A DNA stretch of 64,000 bases from NCBI GenBank assembly GCA_014155875.1, contig JACEFZ010005116.1:50001-114000 (forward strand), given 5' to 3'. This document shows positions 22,910-33,593 of the stretch, piece after piece. Each line of letters starts with the position of its first letter. The stretch's first letter is position 1. The notes below the pieces were generated by a model. The model was given only the letters and a program-made list of their open reading frames with translations, did no database searches and was not told the origin of the DNA. The stretch is from Cepaea nemoralis (taxonomy: Eukaryota; Mollusca; Gastropoda; Stylommatophora; Helicidae). The position numbers and the translations under genes are program-made.

Positions 22910-23400
22910 ACACTTCGCGGAATTACAGAAAACAGCTGACGACAATAGAATGCGATAGTTATGCTAACGTCACTGAGATAAACAAAATAGTCAGTATGCT
23001 TAGTTACAATAAAAACATCCTAAAGTATAACATTCCTTCCTAAACGTTTTATAAATACCCTACTTATAACACATAGGTTCCTCGTGGAGTATAGGCCGGA
23101 CGGTTGCTTGTTACTGTTCAACTCCGGGTTCTTTACTCTCATCATCTTCAGGTTGGCCAGTTCTAAGACAGGTGTTGAAGTCACATGATCAAGTCACTTA
23201 AACTGTGACCTATTCCCGCCAATTCTTTTCAGTTCAATTCTAACTGCAAATTCCTTTCATGTTGGTGTTATGTGACTGTTTTCTCCAAGTTCTCTTTTTT
23301 CTCTTGCGCTGTATGTTGACACCGAGTATTTTCATTAGTAGAAATCAATATCTTAAATGGGGATCATGTCCGACTTTGGCATGCATTTTTGTATAATGTT
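22910..23400. other. Unassigned DNA
   Basis: Nothing recognised. Confidence 0.4.
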
Positions 23401-23407
23401 TGATTCT

Positions 23408-23650
23408 TGGCAGACTCCGTGGCGAAGTGGTCAGGCCGTCTGCCTCGCGCTCCGAAGGTTGTGGGTTCGATTCCGGGCTACGTCTTTCGGTTAAGTGCAT
23501 ATTCCCTCGGAGACTTCTGGGGGTCATCGCTGGAGCTACGGAGTTCGTGCTTCGTGTGACGCTCTCAGCAGTGGAAAGAGACTGAGTCGTACAGGATAAA
23601 ACCCTGTGTAATTAAGTCGATCCTCTCGACTTTTAAGCGACTTTTTTGTT
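23408..23650 (+). mobile_element. tRNA-derived SINE, family B (best-preserved head)
   Basis: The head reads GGCAGACTCCGTGGCGAAG then TGGTCAGGCCGTCTGCC (box A region), CGCGCTCCGAAGGTTGTGG and GGTTCGATTCCGGGC (near-perfect box B). The body has CTCGGAGACTTC, CATCGCTGGAGCTACGGAG and TTCGTGCTTCGTGTGACGC. The end is GATAAAACCCTGTG, a CTCTCGACTTTTAAGCGAC block and a T-run. An internal RNA polymerase III promoter is implied. Confidence 0.85.
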
Positions 23651-23984
23651 TGCATCCTCTAAACAGATAATCCAAGTTAACGGGCACCGGGTCTCAGTAG
23701 GTAGGTTTTTATTTACTAACAGTTGTCCAAGGCAGTGGCCTGAAGGCCTGTTCTTTGCGATTTCTTACTGCCGTGTGATTTTTAAAGTGCTTAAACACAG
23801 AGCTTCAAGTTCTTCGCATTTTTTTTTTCGAAAGCGAGCTAAGCGTCTGATATCCCTACTCAAGAGACCAGGTGATCTGTAGTATCATTAAATGGATATG
23901 CTCTTTGGAAAAAAAAAAAAAACACCGATAAACGTATTATAGAGAGGCGCCTTGTAGCTTATGCGATCACAGTCACAGCTCCCC

Positions 23985-24449
23985 ACTAATAGTCTTATAA
24001 TTCTCTTCTGAATACAACATCAACCCTAATAGTCCAATAGTTGCAACAATACAGCATCATCAGTACAGATTCAACACTAGTTCTCCTAGTAATACACCAT
24101 CAACAGTAATAGTTTAATAGTTCTACTAACACATCATCAACACTAGTAATACATTAGTTGTTCCAGCAATATGAACGAACGAATGAATGAACTGTATTTT
24201 CAAAGGGTCACAAAAGAGTCACAATACAGCAGCAATAGTAGTACATTAGTTCTCCTAGAAATACGGTAGCAACACTAATAGTCCGATACATTCTTTTAAT
24301 AGAGCATCAGAACTAATAGTCCAGTATTCCTCCTCTGGATACAGCATTAGCACTAGTTACACAAAAGTCTTCTCGATAGAGCATCAACACTAATAGTACA
24401 ATAGTTATCCTAGCAATACATCATCAACACTAGAAGTGCAGTAGTCTTC
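23985..24449. repeat. Diverged ancestral units beside the 37-bp array
   Basis: Loose units of about 37-45 bases carry the words AGCATCAACACTA, ATAGTCCAATAG and TTCTCCTAGCAATAC. They have the same order of words as the 37-bp core (GCATCAACATGAACAG, TCAAATAGTTCTC) but differ from one another. Confidence 0.7.
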
Positions 24450-26704
24450 CTCTCAAGGTAGCATATACATGAACAGTCAAATAGTTCTCTCAAGGTAGCA
24501 TATACATGAACAGTTAAATAGTTCTCTCAAGGTAGCATATACATGAACAGTCAAATAGTTCTCTCAAGGTAGCATCAACATGAACAGTCAAATTGTTCTC
24601 TCAAGGTAGCATATACATGAACAGTCAAATAGTTCTCTCAAGGTAGCATGTACATGAACAGTCAAATAGTTCTCTCAAGGTAGCATATACATGAACAGTC
24701 AAATAGTTCTCTCAAGGTAGCATATACATGAACAGTCAAATAGTTCTCTCAAGGTAGCATATACATGAACAGTCAAATAGTTCTCTCAAGGTAGCATCAA
24801 CATGAACAGTCAAATTGTTCTCTCAAGGTAGCATATACATGAACAGTCAAATAGTTCTCTCAAGGTAGCATCAACATGAACAGTCAAATTGTTCTCTCAA
24901 GGTAGCATATACATGAACAGTCAAATAGTTCTCTCAAGGTAGCATCAACATGAACAGTCAAATTGTTCTCTCAAGGTAGCATCAACATGAACAGTCAAAT
25001 AGTTCTCTCAAGGTAGCATCAACATGAACAGTCAAATAGTTCTCTCAAGGTAGCATCAACATGAACAGTCAAATAGTTCTCTCAGGGTAGCATCAACATG
25101 AACAGTCAAATAGTTCTCTCAAGGTAGCATCAACATGAACAGTCAAATAGTTCTCTCAAGGTAGCATCAACATGAACAGTCAAATAGTTCTCTCAAGGTA
25201 GCATCAACATGAACAGTCAAATAGTTTCTCTCAAGGTAGCATCAACATGAACAGTCAATAGTTCTCTCAAGGTAGCATCAAATGAACAGTCAAATAGTTC
25301 TCTCAAGGTAGCATCAACATGAACAGTCAAATAGTTCTCTCAAGGTAGCATCAACATGAACAGTCAAATAGTTCTCTCAAGGTAGCATCAACATGAACAG
25401 TCAAAATAGTTCTCTCAAGGTAGCATCAACATGAACAGTCAAATAGTTCTCTCAAGGTAGCATCATCATGAACAGTCAAATAGTTCTCTCAAGGTAGCAT
25501 CAACATGAACAGTCAAATAGTTCTCTCAAGGTAGCATCAACATGAACAGTTAAATAATTCTCTCAAGGTAGCATCAACATGAACAGTAAAATAATTCTCT
25601 CAAGGTAGCATCAACATGAACAGTTAAATAATTCTCTCAAGGTAGCATCAACATGAACAGTCAAATAGTTCTCTCAAGGTAGCATCAACATGAACAGTCA
25701 AATAGTTCTCTCAAGGTAGCATCATCATGAACAGTCAAATAGTTCTCTCAAGGTAGCATCAACATGAACAGTTAAATAATTCTCTCAAGGTAGCATCAAC
25801 ATGAACAGTTAAATAATTCTCTCAAGGTAGCATCAACATGAACAGTCAAATAGTTCTCTCAAGGTAGCATCAACATGAACAGTTAAATAATTCTCTCAAG
25901 GTAGCATCAACATGAACAGTCAAATAGTTCTCTCAAGGTAGCATCAACATGAACAGTTAAATAGTTCTCTCAAGGTAGCATCAACATGAACAGTTAAATA
26001 GTTCTCTCAAGGTAGCATCAACATGAACAGTCAAATAGTTCTCTCAAGGTAGCATCAACATGAACAGTCAAATAGTTCTCTCAAGGTAGCATCAACATGA
26101 ACAGTCAAATAGTTCTCTCAAGGTAGCATCAACATGAACAGTCAAATAGTTCTCTCAAGGTAGCATCAACATGAACAGTCAAATAGTTCTCTCAAGGTAG
26201 CATCAACATGAACAGTCAAATAGTTCTCTCAAGGTAGCATCAACATGAACAGTCAAATAGTTCTCTCAAGGTAGCATCAACATGAACAGTCAAATAGTTC
26301 TCTCAAGGTAGCATCAACATGAACAGTCAAATAGTTCTCTCAAGGTAGCATCATCATGAACAGTCAAATAGTTCTCTCAAGGTAGCATCAACATGAACAG
26401 TCAAATAGTTCTCTCAAGGTAGCATCAACATGAACAGTTAAATAATTCTCTCAAGGTAGCATCAACATGAACAGTTAAATAATTCTCTCAAGGTAGCATC
26501 AACATGAACAGTTAAATAATTCTCTCAAGGTAGCATCAACATGAACAGTCAAATAGTTCTCTCAAGGTAGCATCAACATGAACAGTCAAATAGTTCTCTC
26601 AAGGTAGCATCATCATGAACAGTCAAATAGTTCTCTCAAGGTAGCATCAACATGAACAGTTAAATAATTCTCTCAAGGTAGCATCAACATGAACAGTCAA
26701 ATGG
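24450..26704. repeat. 37-bp minisatellite, about 61 copies, with higher-order structure
   Basis: The unit is CTCTCAAGGTAGCATCAAC followed by ATGAACAGTCAAATAGTT. Main variants are ATATACATG (early units only), TTGTTC, CATCATCATG and TTAAATAATTC. The CATCATCATG variant sits at 25461, 25720, 26349 and 26608. The spacings are 259 bp (7 units), 629 bp (17 units) and 259 bp, so a block has been duplicated with an offset of 888 bp (24 units). There is no spacer diversity and no cas gene. Confidence 0.95.
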
Positions 26705-26815
26705 TTCTCCTCTTACTACAGCGTCAACCCTAATGGCCCAGTGGTTCTCCTCTCACAACAGCAACAACACAGATGCTCCAGCAGTTCCGCTAGCAAAACC
26801 ACTTCGGCACAAATA
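26705..26815. repeat. Diverged units at the right edge of the 37-bp array
   Basis: About three imperfect units follow the core, with the words TTCTCCTCTTACTACAGC and CACAACAGCAACAACAC. They mirror the diverged left edge. Confidence 0.55.
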
Positions 26816-26819
26816 GCTC

Positions 26820-27732
26820 TTCTTCTTATTCGTGCACCAAAACGTCAGTGTGAATAAGTTCAAGGAAAGCAGAAGTCATCTTGAGCTTCTTGTTATCCCC
26901 ATAGAGTTCGTCCTCAAATGAACAGGATGTAGGCCAGAAAAGTTTTCTCTGTTCTGCATATGTTGGACACTCCTGCAGCAAGTGTTTAGCTGTCATTTTA
27001 CCAGCTGCACTGTTGCACTCACCAGTCTCTCCTCTCTTTAAATTATTGAACATAATGACATTTCATTATGTTGTGCCCTGTGTGGAGTTTCTTGTTCTAT
27101 TTGTTAGAGTTGGTAGCATGTATCATCTTTCTGGTGGCCTGGAAGCTCTGACTTCCACTTAATTCTATAACTTCGTTTTATCAAACTCTTGCCCTCATCA
27201 TAGATTATGTCTATATCAGGCTGGGGTAGTCTTCCACCGTCCTTTGTTAATCAGTTAGCTGTTTCATTTCAAGGTATGTTGCAGTGTGAGGGGGTTTCAT
27301 TGTATTACAACCCTATTGGGTGTCTGGCGTAGTTTGTGCAGGACTGCTCGTAGGTCAGCAAGTTCTGCGCTGTTTCTGCTCTTCAGGATTGAAACAACTG
27401 ACTTCCCATCCGTAAAGACAGCTATTTGCAGGGCCTTTGTCTCTACTCTAAACTTACGTGACACATTTTCAGTTGCCACTGACTGTGTCTTCTTTACTCC
27501 ATGTTTTATTTTTTTTAAATTATTATTCAGGAGAATTTTCGCACCGCCGTTTTCTGTTGCGGCGTTTGCTGATCAGTCTGTATATGTAAGGGTCGAAGTG
27601 CTACTAGTGTGGTTTTCGTCTATGTAGTCTGTCATTTATTTTCTTTCTTGAGGCAATTCGATTAAGTATAGAGTTGAACTGCCAAGTTGCTCTTTACTTA
27701 TGACCATAACAGACGTTTTATTGTTTACAATG
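26820..27732 (-). pseudogene. LINE remnant with RNase H and Cys-rich C-terminus
   Basis: The minus strand encodes in broken frames an RNase H-like stretch (IAVFTDGKSVVSILKS) and a C-terminus with AKHLLQECPTYAEQRKLFWP. That is the familiar end of RNase H-bearing LINE proteins ('..AEHLLQ.CP.Y...R...WP'). A second copy of the same family lies at 59690-60480. The left part of the element is interrupted by the short retroelement at 27733. Confidence 0.7.
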
Positions 27733-28068
27733 CTTGCTTGCTTGCTTGTGTTCGTTGGCTTGAGCTCCAACGCGAAGTCCTGTATGTCGGATGAAGACAT
27801 CCTGTTGTCCAACATCAGTGTGATGTCATACAGGACCTGAGGTTTGCGTGAGTATCCGTTGTCCCATGTCTGGCTTATTGGTGTGCAGACTGGTGGTTCC
27901 TCGCCGTACAGGCAGACACTCTCCGACTTCGGAGGAATCAGCGATCCTATTGACTTCAGCCAGGACCCCGAAGGGACCTGTTGCCCAGGACGCTCGACGA
28001 GGACGCGTCAATAGGTCTTGGCCAGTATATAACCCGGCCCTGGTGCCTTGGAAACACCTCTGCGTCCC
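27733..28068 (-). mobile_element. Short retroelement of about 335 bp, copy 1
   Basis: It is flanked by the 13-bp direct repeat ATTGTTTACAATG (27720-27732 and 28069-28081). Read on the minus strand it starts GGGACGCAGAGG, contains GGGTTATATACTGGCC and a stem formed by GTCCTGTATG / CATACAGGAC, and ends in a (CAAG)n tail. Copy 2 at 54129-54460 is nearly identical and has its own, different 13-bp duplication. Length, tail and duplications fit a SINE mobilised by a LINE. A box A-like TGGCCAAGACC is present, but no clear box B was seen. The 90-residue frame on the plus strand, conserved in both copies, is probably not functional. Confidence 0.8.
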
Positions 28069-28239
28069 ATTGTTTACAATGGATCTCTTTTGTTTTTGTA
28101 TAGCCTTATCTATTGTTTGATGACATTCTAAAATCGAACATTCGAGATGAGGTCTTATATGTTATTTCAGATAAGTATCTGTAGAATCTTGTTTCTGTTG
28201 TTTGCATTTCTCTTGTAAACACAGTACACAGTGTCCACG

Positions 28240-28420
28240 TTTCACATACAAGGAGACAATCTTAGCAATATCTAAAGTTTCTTCATCTTATATAACCGAG
28301 TCTAGGTACTTGATCAGTGTTACTGTTTTCATCTTTTGACTATTTATTGTGGTGTTTCTATTTATTCGTCTTGTGTTGTAAATAGACAGTTTTCGACACT
28401 GTTGTTCATATTGTCTATTT
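28240..28420 (-). pseudogene. LINE reverse transcriptase fragment
   Basis: The minus-strand translation gives IKYLDSVI-like residues (the 'YLGS.I' motif of LINE reverse transcriptases) and a following helix. It is short and decayed. Confidence 0.35.
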
Positions 28421-28559
28421 TCTAGCTATTGCTTCATGCCTGTCTCTCATGTCTTGTATTTCTTGCTAATCTCCAGCTAGAAAGTCTGAAAGTGTCCTGG
28501 TTACTGGCATGGGCGATCATGTTGGTCTTAACACTGCTACAAACTAAAGTAACAGCCGT

Positions 28560-28740
28560 AATGCCGAATTTCCTAGGCATAACGCTGCAATCAACCCTAA
28601 CCCCTTATTGATTTATTAATCAAGCTTGAGCTCAGTAGTTTGCCATTGCTTTCTGAACAAGAAGTCAAAGCTAAAGTCCAACTGACCAGTGTAGGAAATG
28701 AACCCTATACCCCACCGTCATCGTTTAAGCGTAAGAACCA
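28560..28740 (-). mobile_element. tRNA-derived SINE, family A (diverged)
   Basis: The blocks TTTCCTAGGCATAACGCTGC and CTCAGTAGTTTGCCATTGCT are readable, followed by a decayed tRNA-like head (AATGAACCCTATACCCC). Confidence 0.6.
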
Positions 28741-28744
28741 GTGA

Positions 28745-30530
28745 TATTATGATACTAAGATTAACAAAAGTACGAAATGTAGGTAGATAATTTTAAACAA
28801 TAATTTGTGTAAATCAGGTTAAATTTCTTTAAATAAAGAAATGGGTAGACGGGGCCAGGGGTGTCCTCTATCAAAGGAAAAGTAAGACTGCATCTTCCCG
28901 CTAGCCTACAGGACAACCTTAAGCAATGTGGAGTATCCGTGTAACCTTCCCCCCTCCTACACTCCCATCCTCTCCTTAAACAGGGTTAGGGGAAACCATG
29001 CCAGCCTGAGGGAGGCTAAAGCTTCAGAGCAGTCGACAGCTGTTTGTTGGTTGTGGGTTAAGTTCATAACAGTAGCCACCAGATTATAGAGAAATGGCTT
29101 TGGTCAACGACCAGTATAGGTACTGCCGTGAGGGAAAGACATTACAGGCTACCCCATTTACATACGCCCAGAAAACTGTAGCAGTCGAAGAAATTATGGA
29201 GAAAAACTGTTTGAAGGTAAATTATGCACTGGATAATGATGAAATAAGTTGCTCTATGATCGTATCGCTAACATCAGAAAGCAATGTTTGGCACATCATG
29301 AAAATTTAAAAGAAAAATTATGGCAATTGGGGAAACCTACGGAAAGAAGCATAGAGGAAGACAGTGAGATAGGATATTTGTCAGCCTTTTATCAGCACAT
29401 AGGCTGATATTGGCTGTTGGAGATCGCTAGATGTGGAAAAGCATCATGGCCTACACTATTCGGCAAAGAACTTGACGATAATGATGATGACTATCTTATT
29501 GACTCGGCAGACTGGATCAATACACGGTAGCATATTTACAACCGTTCTCTCCCTTCCCCTTTCTTCCTCGGATGAATGTCTGCAGCAGCAGAATCAAAAC
29601 ACTAGATGGAGAGCATTAACGGTCAATAACAATGTGCTACTGGGGTCCGTAAAGGATGTAAACAATTGCAAAACTGCAACCAATCATGCATGTATTAAGA
29701 TGCCATTAAGGAGGTTTGGCATGAGACTGAATATCTCATCCCCTAAAAATCTTTAGTTCCAAAATCCAATCTACTACTATCAAGTATATAAAGAGTGTGT
29801 CGTGAGTTGGTTGAGGGCTATGATAAATTGGGAATTAAAGGCAGAAGAAGAGGACGAAGAAGAAGAATAGATATTTAACTAGTATTAACAAACTTATAAC
29901 AGATGTTACAAAATCAACATGAACTAAATTGTTGCCTTTTGTTGTTTTTATTTGTTTCTTGGATAAAATTAAACAACTATTAGTACGTGTTGCTAATTAG
30001 CAAGTTTATAGACGTAGATATGTAACATAGAGCACCACTAACACCTTATAGCTCTTGTGTAGGCAGCTGCTAGACGTGTAGATGGCTTAACAGTGGTTTG
30101 ATAGAGCTATCAATTTGTCTAGTCATTGTCGTCCCCGCATCAGTTTGGGCAGAGTCACGTAAGTAGTCACTTCGTTCCATGTATATGTCAGTTTGTCCTA
30201 ATCTGTGGTTTGGCAGACTACTGCTGTGTATTAGTTCACTATATTAGATTTGTATTACTTCATTGAACTAATCCAAAGCTATTGATTTCACTGCTTATGG
30301 AAAGCATTGTTGTTTTAATCTTGTTTATCCGGATTACCAGTTCAAAGCTTGTTTAATTAATACATAATAGCGCATTGTACTATTAATTAATGCGTGTATT
30401 GAACCACGTGCTTTTTGTCTGAAAAGAGCATTGAATGAGTTTACAATAAGAGATATCAACACAATCTAATAAATATGATATCTTATGAGATAAAGGACAT
30501 CTAATGATAAATGTTGCAGGTTGTGAAGAA
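28745..30530. other. Unassigned DNA
   Basis: The frames at 29094-29309 and 29433-29756 (+) have protein-like stretches but no recognised domain. A purine-rich patch near 29840-29870 (GAAGAAG) could be a LINE tail. Confidence 0.35.
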
Positions 30531-30546
30531 AGGGACATAAATAATA

Positions 30547-31205
30547 TTCATTCATTCAATGATTTATTGGCACATTGCCGTCTTGACAGACGATAGATTG
30601 TTACATTGTGCGTCAAAAAGGCTCAATAACTACAACCCATGGCGATGGCGGATGTGACTGTTAAGGCCAGTTCGCACTGTACATGTTCGTCCACAGTGGA
30701 TGCATGTGAACACATGGTCATTTTCACCATCAAGCACCATCTTACGTCTCACACGCTCGGTATGTGACTTATCTGCAATAATTTTCTCCTTTGTCTTTAT
30801 TCTATTTCTGATATTTGCCTCCATGCAACACGTTCAGCGGCGACTTGCTCCCAATGTGTATTATCAATGCCTGTATCAGTCATGTCCCGCTTACACACAT
30901 CTTTATATCGTAGTATAAATCTCCTACCCACATGTAATTCACCAAAAAAGATGTTCTTTGATATTCTACCATCATCCATCCTCCTAACGTATCATATCCA
31001 TCTAAGTCTACGAAGACTGAGCATGGAATAAACCGTCACACAACCTGATCTTTCCCATACTTCAGTATTTGTGATTTTTTCTTGCCACTTAATACCAAGA
31101 ATTCTTCGCAGATACCGCATATGAAAGCTGTTTAAACGTTTCTCTTGGTGTGAGTAAGTTGTCCAGGTTTCACTGCCATAAAGAAGAGTACTAAGGGCAC
31201 AGGCT
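30547..31205 (-). pseudogene. LINE 3' end with C-terminal zinc finger, 5'-truncated
   Basis: The minus strand encodes STLLYGSETWTTY, RRILGIKWQEKITN and a C-terminal CIHCGRTCTVRTGLNSHIRH, which has the spacing of a C2H2 finger. The tail is (GAAT)n at about 30547-30557. It is flanked by the 12-bp direct repeat ACATAAATAATA (30535-30546 and 31206-31217), a target-site duplication. A related copy is at 52270-52685. Confidence 0.8.
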
Positions 31206-31231
31206 ACATAAATAATAGTAAAGACAGTATT

Positions 31232-31618
31232 CATTCATTCATTCATTCATTCATTCAGTAGCATGTCCTTTGCAGAACCTCGCTCCCATAACAATCTATC
31301 AGAAAACCTCTCGATCACAAGCAAGATGTCCCGCGTCCGATACACCCATCTGGAGATCATCCGCCACATCCTGCACCCTTCTTCTCTTTGGCCTACCTAT
31401 TCCTCTCTTCCCAGGAATATACCCCTCCACTATTATTCTCTCCAAACTTTCGTGACGTTTCAAGTGACCATCGTTTTTAATAGCCAACCTTCTTCAATAT
31501 TCAGCTCTTGAAGTATTGATGCATTTGTTCTTTTCTTTACCCAAGATATTCTTAGAACTCGTCTATAACATTTAATATTCAAAGGCATTTTTAGGCGCTG
31601 CTCAGCTTGGTTAGTATG
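31232..31618 (-). pseudogene. Second LINE 3' end, 5'-truncated
   Basis: The minus-strand translation includes HESLERIIVEGYIPGKRGIG then RPKRRRVQD, a standard LINE C-terminal pattern. The tail is (TGAA)n at 31232-31256. It is flanked by the 9-bp direct repeat GACAGTATT (31223-31231 and 31619-31627). Only 14 bases of host DNA, including this element's own duplication, separate it from the duplication of the LINE to its left. Confidence 0.8.
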
Positions 31619-31689
31619 ACAGTATTAAAGGAAGTAAATCAGTTAATAAGCCTACTTACATGCCCTAAGATGCAGTGAGCAGAAACAAT

Positions 31690-31880
31690 ACATGTGTCTG
31701 GCGTGTGTTTATTGTTTATTTATAAACTTGTCTTAGTGGCCTCAAAGAGTTTCCCAATTGATATTTCTGTGTAATACGTGTACAACATTGGGACAGGCCA
31801 ATCATTTCTCTGCTTTAAATGTTCGTTAATATACTGGATATAGTATTACGGTCCGTGTAATTGTTATTTGACACATGCTG
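31690..31880. other. Short repeat block shared with 32180-32250
   Basis: The words CATGTGTCTGGCGTGTGTTT and TGGCCTCAAAGAGTTTCCC recur in slightly different form at about 32178-32245, as if a unit of about 500 bases had been duplicated or two copies of one repeat lie near each other. Confidence 0.45.
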
Positions 31881-31998
31881 ATTTAATATAAAATTATGAG
31901 ACTTATGGTGTTATCTCAATGGTTAGATACGAATTCTGTCCGTATTCCATAGATGTGGGTTCATGTGTATGATAGACCTGGCTAATGGAGACACCTTT

Positions 31999-32180
31999 CC
32001 CGGGGTGTCTAGTTGGTCATGCGTATAAGTACACTTGTTCCTGCACCTAGGCGCTTCGTCATTTGGAGGTGATAGGTTTGAATCCCGGTCGGTAACTATA
32101 GCTTTCAATTGTTATGTTGTCTAGTGTGTCCACTAGTCTCTACTTCCTTCTTCTCACTTCTATGAGTGCCAAATAATGCA
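31999..32180 (+). mobile_element. tRNA-derived SINE, family C
   Basis: Box A-like TCTAGTTGGTCATGCG and box B-like GGTTTGAATCCCGG stand about 50 bases apart. They are followed by TTGTTATGTTGTCTAGTGTG and CTATGAGTGCCAA blocks that also occur at 2460-2640. Confidence 0.7.
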
Positions 32181-32224
32181 TGTGTCTGTTGTATGCTTAC
32201 TGTTTATTTATGAAATGTCTCAGT

Positions 32225-32340
32225 AGCCTCAAAGGGCTCCCCAATTTATAATCCACACCGATGCAGATTGAACCCTTCACCACTAGGCCGACAGCTGAGC
32301 GTCCAGCCACTACGCTACCTCGGTTCCCACCTGAAAGAGT
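32225..32340 (-). mobile_element. tRNA-like SINE fragment
   Basis: Read on the minus strand: GAGGTAGCGTAGTGGCTGG (box A-like), then GTGGTGAAGGGTTCAATCTG (box B-like), then CTTTGAGGCTACTGAGAC. It adjoins family C but is inverted relative to it. Confidence 0.5.
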
Positions 32341-32659
32341 CAACTGCGAGTTATTTCTGGGGTCGATGCCGTGGCTCCAGCTTCGTAGACACATTTTTTT
32401 TTATAAGCAGAACGGTTAGTAGGAACATCTACCCGACCCCTTCCCTCGCTACCTCTCCTTTCTCCTCTTGCAATGCAATCCAGGCTGTTAGGACGACCCT
32501 GTGGCATTGCTCGGAGTTTTATCAATACTCTCGCATCAGAGACGCAGTTTCAGCGCAGCGGTACACGCCATGGCTCAGATTCAGTATATTATTCTACATG
32601 CGTTTATTGGAGTCTGGGGGACGAGATGGCGTGTTTCCTTCCCCGTCTGTCTGAATGTT

Positions 32660-32900
32660 GCTGCTGCTTCTTCTCTGTCTGTTTTACTGTTGTCTGCGTC
32701 AGTCTCTCAGTCTGTCCTTGACTCGCTGTCTCTCTGTTTGTCTGTCTGTCTGCTCGCCTGTTTGTCTGCTTGTCTGTCTCTATCTGTCTGCCTGTCTCAC
32801 TATTTACCTCTGTCTATCTGCTTATCCGCCTGGTTAATGTCTGTCTGCTTGCCTCTCTGTCTTGCCTGCTTGCCAGTCTGGCTGCTTTCTGTCTGCCTTT
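32660..32900. repeat. Degenerate (TCTG)n-rich tract
   Basis: CTGTCTGTCTGC-type words recur with drift, producing Cys-Leu-Ser frames that are not genes. Confidence 0.8.
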
Positions 32901-32904
32901 AATT

Positions 32905-33055
32905 TCTGGCCAACATCTCCCGTTTTGAAGCATCCTCGTATTTCCTTTTGTGACGTTATGTGGTTTGACGAATCATGATGATCCACGACTCTGGTGATCG
33001 TGTGGAATGGCGAAACATGACTACCCACGCTTATTGTCATGGCACATGATGATAA
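32905..33055 (+). pseudogene. LINE 3' terminal fragment
   Basis: It translates to GDRVEWRNMTTHAYCHGT at the end, nearly the same as the C-terminus of the longer copy at 33592-34715. A CATGATGATAATGA tail follows. Confidence 0.65.
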
Positions 33056-33304
33056 TGAGTATTTCCATTTTCTATGTTTGTTATTTGACCATTTTATAGG
33101 CCCTAAAGACGCATGCGGAATATGTTGCTCGACATATATCCTGCTTAGGGAACCGATGTAATTCTTTGTGTTTTTTTTTTAAATCTTGCCTGTGTGTGGA
33201 TTCGAATCCATGACCGTCGCATCGCTTGGTATACCTCCCGAACACAGTGTGTTAAAACTTACCTGACACGAAATGTGGGTTGTTAGAAGACAAGGGTACA
33301 GTAA

Positions 33305-33308
33305 ATGT

Positions 33309-33339
<31 letters not shown>

Positions 33340-33417
33340 ATGGGTGGGTGGGTGTGGGTGGGTGGATGGGTGTGGGTGTGTGTGTGTGGGTGTGTGTGTG
33401 TGTGCGTGTGCGTGTGC

Positions 33418-33488
<71 letters not shown>

Positions 33489-33509
33489 ATATATATTATA
33501 TATATATAT

Positions 33510-33591
<82 letters not shown>
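33305..33591. repeat. (GT)n to (TA)n compound microsatellite
   Basis: GT-rich sequence with GGGT interruptions to about 33420 is followed by about 170 bases of TA, with TATTATA breaks near 33476, 33495 and 33511. The long Tyr-Ile frames are artefacts. Confidence 0.95.

Positions 33592-33593
<2 letters not shown>

Noticed and set aside
23408..23500. Functional tRNA gene
   Set aside because: Box A- and box B-like words are present, but the sequence is continuous with a SINE body found at several sites and no clean cloverleaf could be drawn.
24450..26704. CRISPR-like regular array
   Set aside because: Units are directly tandem with no variable spacers, there are no cas genes, and the context is eukaryotic. 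It is a minisatellite.
27848..28120. 90-residue protein conserved in two loci
   Set aside because: The conservation is that of the whole 335-bp retroelement; frames on both strands are equally conserved between the two recent copies.
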